DNA of 64,000 bases from Owenia fusiformis (GCA_903813345.2 CAIIXF020000005.1:13211375-13275374), one strand, 5' to 3'. Shown: positions 1-12,690, counted from the stretch's first letter. Numbers and translations are program-made. The notes: a model not told the origin generated them from the sequence alone.

Positions 1-1760
1 TTGTGTTATAGAACTAGTCTGATGAGTTGTGTCCCAGCTAACAAATTTACGTTGTGATAACGTCGTTAGAATATATGTCTCAAGTTGTAGCAACGTTAAT
101 ATGGAACGTTGTAGGTACAGGAAGGTGTGGACTCGCACAGATGTTTAAAGAACGTTTCATTTGCCTTAAATATCACGAGCCAGGAACGTAGTAGCGACCT
201 TAACAATAATGTCGCCAAAATAACGAGACTGTAACGTACTTACATTACGTCATATATACGTGGCCAATCTAAAGTTCTGGTAACGTTGATATTGAACATT
301 GTAGGTACAGGAAGGTGTGGACTCGCACAGATGTTTAAATAACGTTACATTTGACTTTAATATCACGAGCCAGGAACGTAGTAGCGACCTTAACAACTAC
401 GTCGCCAAAATAACGAGACTGTAACGTACTTACATTACGTCATATCATATATACGTGACCAATCTTAAGTTCTAGTAACGTTAATATGGAACGTTGTAGG
501 TACAGGAAGGTGTGGACTCGCACAGATGTTTAAAGAACGTCACATTTGGCTTAAATATCACGAGCCAGGAACGTAGTAGCGACCTTAACAACTACGTCGC
601 CAAAATAACGAGACTGTAACGTACTTACATTACGTCATATATACGTGACCAATCTAAAGTTCTAGTAACGTTGATATGGAACGTTGTAGGTACAAGAAGG
701 TGTGGACTCGCACAGATGTTTAAAGAACGTTACATTTGGCTTAAATATCACGAGCCAGGAACGTAGTAGGGACCTTAACAACTACGTCGCCAAAATAACG
801 AGACTGTAACGTACTTACATTACGTCATATATACGTGGCCAATCTAAAGTTCTAGTAACTTTGATATGGAACGTTGTGGGTACAGGAAGGTGTGGACTCG
901 CACAGATGTTTCAAGAACGTTGCATTTGACTTAAGTATCACGTGCCAGGAATGTAGAACCAACCGTAACAATGACTTCGCAAAATAACGATGCAACGTCA
1001 CATATACATGGCCGGTTCAAAGTTCTGATACGTTAATTATGGAACGTTGTAGGTACAGGAAGGTGTGGACTCGCACAGATGTTTAAAGAACGTTACATTT
1101 GACTTAAATATCACGTGCCAGGAATGTAGAACCAACATAAATAATGACTTCGCAAAAATAACGACACTGTAATGTGCTTATGCAACGTCACATAAACGTG
1201 ACCGGTTCAAAGTTCTGGTACGTTAATTATGGAACGTTGTAGGTACAGGAAGGTGTGGACTCGCACAGATGTTTAAAGAACGTTGCATTTGACTTAAATA
1301 TCACGTGCCAGGAATGTAGACACTAAACAAAGTTCTGAAAACATATGCAACGTTGTAGGCACAGGAAGGTGTGGACTCGCAAAGATGTTTATTAAACGTT
1401 ACATTTTACTTAAATAGCATGTGCTAGAAATGTAGTAGCAACTTTAATAATAACTGCAAAAATAAGATCACAGACTTTAACGTGCTTATGCAACGTCACA
1501 TATACGTGGCCAAGTTAAAGTTCTGGTAACATTAACTATAGAACGTTGTAGGCAAACTTCTGGTTACGTTAAGTTAGGACAACATGTGCAAGGAATGTTC
1601 TTGTAACCTTAATTATGACATCAACAAAATATAGTGACAGTAATGACCAACTGACCAAGGTCCAGTTAAATGAACCATAACATGAACATATAGCTAATTT
1701 AAAGTTCCTGTACAGGAAGATGTAGACACCGATGTTCAGTAAAATTATATATAACACACT
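1..1760. repeat. ~190-bp tandem satellite, ACGT-rich, decaying to the right
   Basis: The phrase ggtgtggactcgcacagatg recurs in every unit. Unit starts (the gtaggtacag word) lie near 111, 301, 496, 686, 876, 1049, 1229 and 1355, so the spacing is 190-195 bp at the left, then 173-180 bp, then a broken 126-bp unit. The last part, to about 1760, is strongly diverged. Units are full of AACGTT and TACGT words. The array runs off the left edge of the window. No gene is seen in it. Confidence 0.92.
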
Positions 1761-1925
1761 AAGCCTAACGTTTTCACATGTGAAGGTAAAACACAACTAT
1801 ATAACTTATGCTTTGACTTAACAAATGTATATTGTTTTTCCAATAATTAATGAGTTAATACACAAGAAATTTTTATCCATCAAAAAATTATCCTATCATT
1901 AATAAGTTTTATTAAGTGTATTATT

Positions 1926-2309
1926 AACCCCTAAACGATTAGGGGGTGGGGAGATATGCCGTTCTGGCTTTTCTTAAAATTGAATGAGGCATATCTTAAC
2001 TAATAAATTGTGACTCTACCCCCCCCCCTTCCCCTAGAAAAGCTAGTGCTGGTTAAAGTTACTGATATGTCCAAATTGTCAGTAGTTTTGACATGAAATG
2101 AACCCCTATGTTTTTAGAATATGAATTTCTTCATTGATAATTGCTCAATATAGTTATAAGTAAACTTGTAACCTTTCCAATGATACCTAATATACCCTTG
2201 TCTAATATTTCATCTGTTCATTTCCGAGATTGTGCCCAGATCTCGGCAGATCTGCTCACACCCTTTACTATGAATGTAATTATCTATAGCCTAACTGTTT
2301 AGGGGTTAT
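1926..2309. repeat. Possible foldback MITE
   Basis: The word taacccctaaac at the left end is matched in reverse complement by gtttaggggtta at the right end, with a further ttagg match inside, about 380 bp apart. No target duplication is clear and there is no ORF. A chance inverted repeat is possible. Confidence 0.3.
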
Positions 2310-2950
2310 ATTGTTATTTTTTCTGAACTGGAAATAATAAATATTCTAATTTGAGCTTGAACAAATGCTCCATTGGTTAACATGGCATTGATTTTCAATA
2401 AGCAATAATGACCTTTTAAGTGGGAAAAGAATCTAGAAAAATTGCTTGTTTCAGATATAAGGCCATTTTATCTATGCAATCTTAAAAGTGCTGTCCCGGT
2501 ACTTGTTATAGAGATAAAAACTTAATTCAAACTGGCTTTCTTCTCAGAACAGATAATGTTTATGCTAAGAGTTCATTTTTTCTTGAAAGCATGAGCTCTC
2601 ATTGGTCCTCATCACTTCCCAAATGTTTCTTCAAATGACTTGTACAGCTCAGTCGTTGTTTCCCTGTGTGCATGTTTAACCCATTGCCATTTCTGCTTGT
2701 TTTTGAACATTTTCCTGGAAAAAATCAATCTATTAAAAAGTATGAAATGTAACCTGTATACCCATACATGTCATACCTGCTCTGTATATTTTGCAGTTTC
2801 ATTTTCAACCAAAATTGACATAGGGATCTGTTCTTTACAATCTCAGATACAATATGTCTCAAAGGTCTACAATGTGTTCTAAATCAGTAAGTTATTAGGG
2901 ATTAAAGTGCATAAATCGGGAAAATGTTTAAATTCTTTCAAATATATAAA
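2310..2950. other. AT-rich intergenic stretch, nothing recognised
   Basis: Only short open frames with no recognisable motif, and no repeat structure seen. Confidence 0.5.
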
Positions 2951-3100
2951 TAGTACCCCACACACAATTTTGTCGCCTACTTTGATGTATTGTAGAAAAA
3001 TATCCAAAAAGAGTTTGCTTATAAAATTTGGCATACTTAAACTTGAAACATTTTGTGACACTCAAATTTTTTTTATTTGGAAATTTGAGTAATATTGACG
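2951..3100 (-). repeat. Inverted, diverged copy of the 169-bp repeat at 4316-4712
   Basis: ccccacacacaattttgtcg at 2955 and the bases after it read as the reverse complement of 4560-4712. Similarity continues through the cacaaattgtttcaa part of the direct-repeat unit. The two copies may be arms of one old foldback element. Confidence 0.6.
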
Positions 3101-3730
3101 AAAAACAAGCAATTTTGAAATATTAATGTTTTAACAAAATTCGACGAAAATTTCCAGTTTTGCAGTTTTAAAGAGAATTTAAATCATTTTGATTACATTT
3201 TGATTACAAACTTATTGCATTACATATGATTTGTCTGTTCTCTTAAGCTATTGTTACTATGTGTTGAAGATGTTTAACTCCTAAACAGGAATATTGTAAG
3301 CACCCTTGGTATACGCAGCTAACGAAAATTGACCGGTACGGGTCAAAAGCTGGACCGGTACGGGTTAACGGTTTTATTTGAATTTATAACAGCCATAACT
3401 TGCTCAATATTGACTTCCTCGTGTCTAATTTGAAATATATGATGCCTCCCGATGCTTTTAGGTACCCCAATTTTTTACAGATTTTTAAACGGACCAAAAC
3501 TCTCTAAATGCGCATTTATGCTCTTTTCTCTCGAGAACGACTGTCTCATTTTCACGATAACTTTTATTTAGTACTTCTAACATATAAGATCTATTTTTCC
3601 CCATCAAGGTATGATGTAAATGACATGCTATTTACATCTTGTGAGTTTCAATGACGCGCGTTTGATTTTATAAAAAATGCAAAACTTTGTGACAAAGACT
3701 TTCCTCCTGCTTGCAGCGAGAAGACGGACC

Positions 3731-3795
3731 GGTTCGGGGCAATAGCACACATGTATAAAGATTCCTAAATCATGTTCATGCTATTGCCCCGAACC
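3731..3795. repeat. 17-bp perfect hairpin stem
   Basis: ggttcggggcaatagca at 3731-3747 pairs perfectly with tgctattgccccgaacc at 3779-3795 across a 31-base loop. Related ccggtacggg words lie at 3334-3365. It may be the tip of a foldback element; no gene is attached to it. Confidence 0.6.
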
Positions 3796-4315
3796 GAAGA
3801 CCCCTTGAGTGAAGACCCCTTTAAATACTTTCAATACATGGACAGGTGCATGTATCATATGATTTGTTGGCTTTAAGTCTAAAATGGTTTATCAGGGCAC
3901 TGAAAGACATCCCTGCTTGGATTCCTATCCCATCCTACCACTACATCATTTCCTACCGTCTCACTCAATTAAAAAAATCCTTTCAAGTAGCTCGCATCTC
4001 ATAAAATCTCAAGAAAATGGTTGTATTTTGTTTAAGACAATTAAGGCATTATTAACAGTGAGCTTGCACTCAATTTTTCGTTGGCCTACGATCGGGAGGC
4101 CATATTTGCCCAATACCTCACAGGTGGCCACCGACGGCTTACCTTTTGTTGGAAATGATTCACATGGATTAAACATGTGAACTTTCAGGAGTAACATCAC
4201 AACATTGTAACATTATAAAAGTCACTCCTGGTTGGTTCAGTTTTTCTTGTACCAGTGGATTATAATATGGTGTTTAATAGGATAGGATTGACCAGAATAT
4301 TCACATTTTTTGTAG

Positions 4316-4652
4316 TCAATTTGTTACAAATTGTTTCAAAATTTAGCTTAGTTTAGGTCAAATCTGTAAATGCGTAGCAATTTAGAAACTGAAGTCAAAT
4401 TATTGTGAAGTCATAATACCCCAAACAAAAAATGTGGGTGTCACAAATTGTTTCAATTTAATGTATGCCAAATTTCATGAGTAATCAATTTGTTACAAAT
4501 TGTTTCAAAATTTAGCTTAATTTAGGTCAAATCTGTAAATGCGTAGCAATTTAGAAACCGAAGTCAAATTGCTGTGAAGTCATAATACCCAAAACAAAAA
4601 AATTTGGGTGTCACAAATTGTTTCAATTTAATGTATGCCAAATTTCATGAGA
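4316..4652. repeat. Tandem duplication, period 169 bp
   Basis: tcaatttgttacaaattg starts at 4316 and again at 4485, and the two 169-bp units are nearly identical through aatttcatgag. The high identity suggests a young duplication. Confidence 0.85.
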
Positions 4653-4712
4653 AAACTCTCTTTGAATATTTTTCTACAACACATCAAAGTAGGCGACAAA
4701 ATTGTGTGTGGG

Positions 4713-5860
4713 GTTCTATGGAAGCCATATATAAAAAAAATACAAAATTGTAAAATTCTTTGGTAAAATTCTCTAGTTATCCTGAAGTAAAATAATCATC
4801 ATGGATAATGTTTGAATTTGAAGTTAAATTCACAAAATTTTGCCAAACTAGCCAAAATAAAGTTTGGAACATAAATGACTGACAGGTGAATTTCGAAATA
4901 TATATTTTCGAAAAAAATAACATGGCTGGAACTCCCTAAAATACAGAAGGCCACAGCTTTGCTGCACCTTATACAAAACTATCTGAAATAAACAAAAGTT
5001 AGGACTTGTACTTAAATGTTTCAATTTTTCATATACTGTTGCAACAGCTATAGTCATTTGATTGCTTATTTTGTAAATTCAAAGTAGTTCCAAACATTTA
5101 AAATTATACTACATACATGTACAAAATGTAAAATATACAAATTTTAGTATAAAGTCTGCAAAATTCAATTTTATATTTCCATTTTAATGGGTCAAAATTT
5201 GATGTCAAAATTGATGAATTTCATGAAATTTAGAAAAAATGGCAGACATGAAAATGGTGGACATGAAATATTTAGAATTCACAATGGTTTGAGCTTTATT
5301 ATACTCTAACAATGCAAGAAGTACACATTTTCATGCTGTTTCGTTGTTCCTTGGTAAAGTAAGATGACATGTGGGAATTTTGGATTCTTGCAAATGTGTG
5401 ACTGTTGCAAGGCTACTCCTTGAAACTTTCAAAAATAGCCTCACTTCACACTCTTCATGCTAGCTTTGGGATCTATGCACCTCCAATTCATAGTTATGAA
5501 AAATGCGTTTAAATGTGATGTTTTCTTTTATGTGTCTCTTTAGTCAGGAAATGCATTCACATACAAGGAAAACATTAGACAAAATCTTTTGACTTTATCA
5601 AAAAACATGGATGTCATGTTTTTGTACTTTTGATTAACTTTAATGTCACCTCAATAAATCTCTACAGATGAAGACACAGTTACAGCTTAATCCTCATTAT
5701 ACCATCAAACAGACAGACAGTGAATGGCTTGTTAGACGGATTGATGGGGTTGTTCTTTATATTATTCTGAAGTTCAATGGATAATGACACAAACCACTTG
5801 GTATATGACTTTTGGGTTTTATTGGTCTGTCAATATTTACAAGGATTTCAAATGATCGAT
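4713..5860. other. AT-rich intergenic stretch, nothing recognised
   Basis: No conserved open frame, tRNA-like element or terminal repeat pair was recognised here. Confidence 0.5.
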
Positions 5861-6229
5861 TGAAGTCTATGTCAATGCATTAGGAATGAGCATTTTTGCT
5901 ATAATTTGCAATAGAAAATTTTATCAACAAAACAGCAATACGATGCATGGAATGCCTCTGTCCCAAATGAATTTTTGATTAAATAATTTTTTCTTCAGTT
6001 GATTTAGTTTTTAAAGCTAGAAAACAAAATTCCAATGAGAATGTAACATGGCACAATCTACTTCTTCAATTTTTCCATCTGAAGATATTTCAGCGGTGAT
6101 TAACTGTTACCCTGCGTGCAGAGTCTAGTTAAACGACGAAGCTCTCTTTTAGAAGTGAAGTCAAACGAATGCAAAGGGTAACTAGAAAATGACAACTCCA
6201 CGGAGTAGCAAATCCCAACGAACACTATA

Positions 6230-7290
6230 CAGGGTGGGCCAAAAAATTTTGCAACCTTTGGTATTGACATGAAATTTTTTTACAGAAACTTAAGGATAGG
6301 CATTATCATTCAAATACTTCAACTAATTCTGACTACAATTTTTTTTGTCAGATGTTTGAATATTAATGGTAAATTGTTCATGTGTCCGAGATTTACCGAT
6401 TTTCCTAGAAATTGTAATTTTTCTATAATTTGATGTGATCATCGATAGAACATTTATAATGTTTACTAATTCTGCTGCAGTCTTTGTTAAGTGGTGTTAA
6501 TTTGGGCGGCTGTTCATCAGGACTATTGAATCAAGGGGTATTTTGCTCTAGATATTCCATAGTGACATTTGGTCTATGGTCAGGAGCGCTATCCTGCTGG
6601 AATATGTAATCACTTGGGGCTGAAAGAGCCCCCATTCTTGAAAGATGTCCCTTTTGAAGAAAATTAGTCCTGAGTCGAATGGCCATCCAATACACCAGAT
6701 GCCAACCCCTGGGACTATCACACATGGGGGCACCTGGAGCAATGTATTGTAGTTAATGGTTATACCCCACAAATTATTGATCAACTATAAGAAGTTCTGC
6801 AGGATAAGTGGAGACGACTACCACAAGAACTGCTGGATCTCGCCATTGACCAGTTCAGTTCTCGTCTCCATGTGATTGTGAAGGTGAAAGGCGGATGCAT
6901 AGAACATTTGTTTAATAAATAATTAATACAGTGTAACAATATTACGATAGTGACTAGATACTGATATAAACCTGTATCAGACATTGGTTAAACAGTTATC
7001 AAAGATAGTAGCAGATTTAGTAAACATAATGAATGTGTTATTGTTGATCACATAAAATCATAGAAAGTCAGATTTTCTAGGAAAAATGGTAAATCTCGGA
7101 CAAATGAACAATTTACCATTAATATTCAAACATCTGACAAAAAATTTTGAAGTCCGTATTAGCTGAAGTATTTGAATGGTAAAATATGCCTATCGTTAAG
7201 TTTCTGTAAAATAAATTTCATGTCAATACCATAATGTTATGATACTTTTTTGCCTTCTAAAAAGGTTGCAAAATTTTTTGGCCCACTCTG
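6230..7290 (+). mobile_element. Decayed Tc1/mariner-like transposon with ~200-bp TIRs
   Basis: The left end reads CAGGGTGGGCCAAAAAATTT and the right end is its reverse complement with one change (CAGAGTGG). TA dinucleotides at 6228-6229 and 7291-7292 are the target duplication. Inverted similarity runs about 200 bp inward on both sides. The interior holds transposase fragments (separate entry). The terminal sequence, TA target and DD(D/E) motifs fit the IS630/Tc1/mariner superfamily. It is dead: the frame is broken and partly inverted. Confidence 0.88.
6531..6922 (+). pseudogene. Tc1/mariner transposase remnant with an internal inversion
   Basis: On the + strand, 6680-6922 reads as the C-terminal part of a mariner-type transposase: it opens WPSNTPDANPWDY, the usual third-acidic-residue motif, and ends in GGCIEHLFNK before a stop at 6920. 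An in-frame stop lies at 6788. The preceding catalytic motif (IFQQDSAPDH) is encoded on the minus strand around 6590-6605, and this reading continues to 6534. The natural order is QQD motif then PD.NP motif on one strand, so a block between roughly 6500 and 6670 has been inverted. The N-terminal half is not recognisable. Confidence 0.75.
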
Positions 7291-7387
7291 TATAAATCAT
7301 CAATCTGTACAGTCACAATGTAATATTGACCATCTACTCTTACCTTCAATAAATATTTTAAATCATTGTAGTATCATGTAACCATAC

Positions 7388-7700
7388 TTTCAAGATAACT
7401 CTAAGTAATGGCGAATTTCTGCTCTAGTCAGCCATTTTGAATTTTCAGATGCGCAAATCAGAAAAACAATGCCATAATTGTGATCTACTCTGAAATTCCT
7501 TCAATTTGAGTATAATATAGCCATACTTTTAAGAGATCAGAAAATAATTGCGAAATTCCACATTAGGCGGCCATTTTGAAATTTTGAGGCCCGAATCAGA
7601 AAAACGCTACAATATTTGCAATCTACTTTAAATTGCCTTTCATTTGAGTATAATAAAGCTATACTTCAAAAACATCTCAAAATTAACGCAAATTCCTGTT
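7388..7700. repeat. Degenerate tandem repeat, ~128-bp period
   Basis: Three diverged units each contain a cattttgaa word, then aatcagaaaaac, then atctactttaaattgcctt-like and gagtataata words. No gene is visible. Confidence 0.6.
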
Positions 7701-8029
7701 TTCCCAACCCCCCATTTACGGTGAAAAACCCGGGATACATGTGAAATAGATAGATGTTGTTAATATACTACCAAAATTTCGAATTATGATATTTATTATT
7801 TTGGTTTAAAATGAAAAACTAATAAGACTTTTCCGAAAAATTCCCGCCATTTTTAAACTGGCGACCATCTTGAAAAAAATCTTTTTTGCGTAAAACCATT
7901 CACCAATATACATCTTTCCACTAAATATATAGAAAATCCGTCTACTAGTATTCGAGTTATCATCCGGACGGACGGATGAACTGACTGACTGACTGACGGA
8001 TGGACGGAGGGCTTCACTATATCCAGACT

Positions 8030-8385
8030 TGCTAACCTCCCGTTTTTCACGGAAATCTCCCGTAATTTTTTTGTTTTTCCGTAAAAAATACCAAACTCCC
8101 GTACCGTTTTCTCCCGTATAAACTCCCGTAAACTCCCGTACCGTATTTCTAATAAAATCTCCCCTAATTTTCTTAAAAATATGGCCGTAAAATCTCCCGT
8201 ATTTTTGCTGAAATCTCCCGTAAAATCTCCCGTATTCTGGTATAACTCCCGTAAAATCTCCAGTATTCTTAGTATAACTCCCGTAAAATCTCCCGTTTTC
8301 TGGTATAACTCCCGTAAAATCTCCCGTATTCTTGGTATAACTCCCGTAAAATCTCCGTTTTTTGCTGTCGAAATCTACCGTATTT
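8030..8385. repeat. Minisatellite built on ctcccgtaaaatctcccgta
   Basis: Short units of 12-30 bp (ctcccgtaaaatctcccgta, then ttctggtataa) are repeated across 8030-8385 with higher-order ~60-bp structure. The 219-codon minus-strand open frame at 7806-8465 is a by-product of this repeat, with recurrent FTGVIPE and GRFYGSY words, not a believable gene. Confidence 0.85.
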
Positions 8386-9097
8386 AAAAGGAATTTGACA
8401 AATTTGTGACCTTGATTATTGCAGGCACGCTTCTTTCTTTTACTCCAAGAAGGATTGGCTCCCATGGTTCACTATCGATACCTTCATAAAAACTTAAAGT
8501 ATTTCATTCCAATGATTAAAATTGCTTTGGCGATCAGTTCGGTATAAGTTTGCACACCAAATGTCCACAAACGGGGGCCAGTTCATATTCTGTCATACTT
8601 CTGTCGGGAGAATACATTTTATTTTTATATCCGACAAAGCGCCCGCCTGGGTCGCCTGCCCACCTGTAAAATACAGGTAACCTAAAAAAACTATTAAATC
8701 CCATATTCATTTGGTTCAGAGGCATTTCATTAGCAACATATTGCTCTTTTGTGGATAAATTTTTTTTATTGCAAATTATAGCAAAAATGCTCATTCCTAA
8801 TGCATTGACATAGACTTTAATGCCTAGATTACTCATTTATACATGTAGCTATATATTTAGTTTATATATGCGTGAGTAACATTAGGAAAACATTTTGACT
8901 TATCTCTCCAGCTCTAGTCATAAATCATCATCACTTTACAATTTTTACAATGGTTGATTCACGTATGCTGGTTTTTGTTAAGAATTGATCAATTTTAGAA
9001 GTTTGCGAAATAAATAATATCAGATCATTGATCTAAAGTGCATTTTTCAAAAAACGTTCATTGTCTCCTGCTACTGCTGTCTACTGAATACATTTTT
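8386..9097. other. 3' flank of the sulfotransferase gene, no other gene seen
   Basis: It contains the right arm of the 5863/8820 inverted repeat. It probably includes the 3' UTR of the minus-strand gene that ends at 9098, but no clear AATAAA was picked out on that strand. Confidence 0.4.
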
Positions 9098-10102
9098 TCA
9101 TTCCTCTGTATTGTTATATCCAAATAATTCAACAACCTTGACACAAGCTTTAATACTATGAACCATGTGTATTTCTTCCTTAGTTAAACCAGTTCGCCAT
9201 TTGTTTGGAATCTCTTTCGAATTGCGTTTAGTGCCATGAAGTATTTGGTCACTTCCTGAAAATGTATTATTATTTATCCAATCAGCAACTCTATTATGAA
9301 ATGGAATATTGATAAACTTATACAACTTTTTCGCAATGCTTAATGGATCATAAGCAATGTGCTCATACTGTATCAGTTTTATCAAGGGCATATTATGTAA
9401 TTGAGATGCTGATTCTCTCGAGAGCCGCTGTAGAAATTCATAATTTGCTAAATCCATCTTACACAAATTATTCATGTCTCTAACTTTGTCAGTCATATTC
9501 ATATACATATGACTTGGTAACTGTTTCCTCGAATTTAGTACACCCCTAGGATCTCTGATCAAGAAGAACAAAGCAGTGTCACTGCCTAGAACGCCAGCAA
9601 CACGCTCTAATGACTTTGCACGGATTACCTTTATCGCCACTATCTTTTTACTGGCACAAATGTGTGAAATACTTTCAAAGTCGTCAACACCCCTAAAGGT
9701 ACTTTTCCATTTGCATTTTTTATGATTTTTCACCCATGACAGAAAATCATTGTTACCAAAATCACAATTCAATATGTCCTTTATGTATGCATTTTGTATT
9801 GTTGTATTGCAGTGTTTTAAGCAGTGACAAGCACGCAGTGGCTCAAACATGTAAAACACATCTGGATGCTGCGAAAACAATTCAGAAAAGAAAGTTGATC
9901 CACTTCTCATATATGTCAATATAACGATTTTTGTTATATTCCTAGTATTATAGCTACCATCATTGGTAAATGTTGAAAAATTCTTTGGTGTTCTGTAAGC
10001 GTTAGATATTACATAAATTATAAATATAACGTTCGCAAAAAGTGCAAGTGAAATTAATCCAAGTTTTCCTGCTTTCCATCCAGGCATTGTTTCATGAAAC
10101 AC
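9098..10102 (-). CDS. Golgi carbohydrate 6-O-sulfotransferase (CHST1/CHST3-like), intronless
   Basis: Predicted type II Golgi enzyme that moves sulfate from PAPS to a hydroxyl of a sugar in glycan chains. The 334-residue frame has a hydrophobic signal anchor at about 14-33. The 5'-phosphosulfate-binding loop (TYMRSGSTFFSELF, about 63-76) is followed by the FEPLR element typical of the Gal/GalNAc/GlcNAc 6-O-sulfotransferases, and by the 3'-phosphate-binding motif LIRDPRGVLNSR (181-192). NxS/T sequons lie near 41, 55, 99, 202, 278 and 330, as expected for a lumenal domain. Length is a little short of vertebrate CHST1/3, whose coding region is likewise in one exon. Met6 is an alternative start. 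Keratan or chondroitin sulfate specificity cannot be read from sequence. The frame is intact, so it is probably a working gene. Confidence 0.9.
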   Translation of the reverse strand: MFHETMPGWKAGKLGLISLALFANVIFIIYVISNAYRTPKNFSTFTNDGSYNTRNITKIVILTYMRSGSTFFSELFSQHPDVFYMFEPLRACHCLKHCNTTIQNAYIKDILNCDFGNNDFLSWVKNHKKCKWKSTFRGVDDFESISHICASKKIVAIKVIRAKSLERVAGVLGSDTALFFLIRDPRGVLNSRKQLPSHMYMNMTDKVRDMNNLCKMDLANYEFLQRLSRESASQLHNMPLIKLIQYEHIAYDPLSIAKKLYKFINIPFHNRVADWINNNTFSGSDQILHGTKRNSKEIPNKWRTGLTKEEIHMVHSIKACVKVVELFGYNNTEE

Positions 10103-12060
10103 TACAACTGTGTATATAATGTGTAAAGCGTAAATTGGTGTAGAGTGGCTAGTTGTTCATGGTAATGTCAACTGATATCCTAAAATTAACCTGCGGTGAA
10201 ACAGCTTTATTTCACAAAAGTCACAAGCATTATATATAAATCAGATCAAGCAAGCAACTTTATTTTTATCCGATAGACCTTTACAAAAGAAGAATGGCAA
10301 TTCTATTATAGAAGCAAATCGCAATGAATGAAATAACATATAGTCCATGGTATGACTTCCGAATATGAAGGATCCGTAGCACACTATAGCACACAGGCAC
10401 AGCAACATTTGAAGCAATATTTATGGAGGTGCATATGTCTTGATTCTTTTAAAATACCATTTGCTGAAAAAACTTAAGGCTTTTGGGTCGAAAAATGTCT
10501 TTTCATCACAAGGGGTCAAAAACGTAAATATTTTGATTCGAACTTTTATACACAGACCGTTATTCTAAGCATACGAACAAAAAAGTAGATTATCATAATG
10601 TACTAATTTTACTGTAGATGTCGGTGTTTAATTAGTGTAATTACGCAAGTGTATTTTTCAGATTTTGTTTGATTTTTCAAATATGAGCCAAGCAGATTCC
10701 ATAAAATTGTGTGGAATATTCAAGTAATTTATGATTTGGGAACATATGATTTTTCTTACCATTTAAAACATTTTATTACGAGAATTTACTTGAACATTAG
10801 AGTGTTTCAAGACTTTTTGTGCAATTTAAGCCCAATCGCATCAATAGAAAAGCTTTTATAGCTGCTTTGTTAACCCCGGGGTCATTTATTTTAGGGCCAT
10901 GCAGTTTTATACATAACTGACCATTTTTGCAATAGAAATATTGCTACTCGCTATGGCTTAACAAAAATTCACAATATTTAGCATGTCAAAACGTTTATTC
11001 GTACTTCCATAATGTTTATTGCCAAAATCACTGAACCATGAAACAAAAAAATGGTCAAATCTAGTCATTTTCGGTCAGAGATTACCCCAAATTAGCCATT
11101 ATTTAGTGATTAATTTTCAGTAAATGAGCTTCTATATTAAATTATCATATCAGTTTTGCAAAGCAATGTTCTTGTTTTAATTACATGCATGTTAGTAACT
11201 GTTTTCAGCCATATTTGGTCAGTCTATGGGGTTAAATGTGTTAATTTTGTCATATATTTTCAAGAAAAATTCAGACACAAAGGAAAAAACTGTATTACAT
11301 GCTATGATAATGGCTGAATCCTTAAATTTGGTAATAATTTGATAAAAGCCTGTCAACAACCTCTTAAAACCAGCACTAACAGCCCTCTTGTGCTATCCTG
11401 TAACAAAATACAGGCCAAAAATGGTCAAAACCTGTGATTTTTAGGTAAAAAATGAAAAATGCTGAATCAGCGAAAATCTAAATTGCTAATTCTTCGGATG
11501 ATTTGATTTTTCTTAGAGATGCAAGGTACACATTGCTAAGAAAGTATAATTTTTACAAAAATAACGCTATTTCCCACCCTAGTACTGTCACCACCCTGTT
11601 GCTAATAGGGTCAAGATTGCAGTAAAAAATCCCATTGACGACCATTATAACGTTTCATTTCATAATATATTCATGGGCACAGATCTAGCTCAGCGAAACA
11701 GTGCCCAGTGTTCATTGGAGTCTTGTCTAGCTTGCCGTTACAAAATAAGCATACGGTGACCACACCGTTTTTGAGATAACTGAATCTGGAGAGAGCTACC
11801 ACCGTAAAGCTACCTGTTTCAGAAAATTATTCTGCTCTACATAGTCTCAAAAATCACTCCGCCATCTATAAAGATTCTGTTTCTAACCAAACTTGTAAAT
11901 GTTTCCTGATAGATTAGTACTTACCCTATCGAAAATAAACCTTGATTCATTTATCAAACACTAGATGGCGCTGCGACGGGAGAGAAAAGGAGAAAAGCTT
12001 TTTTATACAGAAAACCAAATAACCAACGGTAACCGCTAGTATCCCTACTCCGGACTATAT
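10103..12060. other. AT-rich intergenic stretch
   Basis: Includes the upstream region of the sulfotransferase gene. No spliced gene, RNA gene or paired repeat ends were recognised. Some words (atgaccatttttgc, caaaaatggtcaa) recur loosely, as in decayed interspersed repeats. Confidence 0.4.
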
Positions 12061-12075
12061 TCTAATAATAGCTAT

Positions 12076-12690
12076 ATTAACTAGTGAGGTGTCCCAAACC
12101 ATCCTATACCCTGGGCTACATTAGGCTGCAACCCTATATTAACTAGTGAGGTGTCCCATACCACCCTATAGCCGGGTCTACTCTTTTCAATGTCTTTTAT
12201 CTGGCCTGATGTGCCGTTACTGAGCCTTATTACTGCATTGCTATAGTCAAAATAACTAACAATTTCACTGTTCACCGGTATGCTAACGTCAAAATAACTA
12301 ACAATTTCACTGTTCACCGGTATGGAGTTTTACTGTATTATACTTGTATATGTCCTGTACTTGCATGTATTCTGTGGCCAGCGCCTACATATGATAGCGA
12401 CAATGCTAGTTTTGTTTACAGTTAATGCAGAAAGCATCTGTACTTAGCTATATATTTACTAGTGAGGTGTCCCAAACCATCCTATACCCGGGGCTACATT
12501 AGGCTGCAACCCTATATTAACTAGTGAGGTGTCCCATACCACCCTATAGCCGAGGCTACATTAGGCTGCAACCCTATATTTACTAGTGAGGTGTCCCAAA
12601 CCATCCTATACCCGGGGCTACATTAGGCTGCAACCCTATATTAACTCGTGAAGTGTCCCATACCACCCTATAGCCGAGGCTACATTCACT
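12076..12690. repeat. ~62-bp tandem units in 121-bp dimers, plus a 54-bp duplication
   Basis: ctagtgaggtgtcccaaacc and ctagtgaggtgtcccatacc alternate near 12082, 12145, 12460, 12520, 12582 and 12644, each followed by ctatacccgggg or ctatagccgagg and then aggctgcaaccctata. Between the two blocks, caaaataactaacaatttca is present twice (12248 and 12292). The alternation of two unit types shows a dimeric array. Confidence 0.85.

Larger units (their letters stand above)
5863..8820. repeat. Inverted repeat pair ~113 bp flanking a mariner element
   Basis: 5863-5975 (aagtctatgtcaatgcatta and what follows) is matched in reverse complement by about 8705-8820, diverging toward the interior. The arms bracket the mariner element, a ~128-bp tandem repeat and a minisatellite. 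This may be the two ends of one large decayed foldback element or two opposed copies of a dispersed repeat. Confidence 0.6.

Noticed and set aside
7806-8465. 219-codon minus-strand frame with repeated FTGVIPE and GRFYGSY words
   Set aside because: It follows the ctcccgtaaaatctcccgta minisatellite exactly and has no conserved domain outside it.
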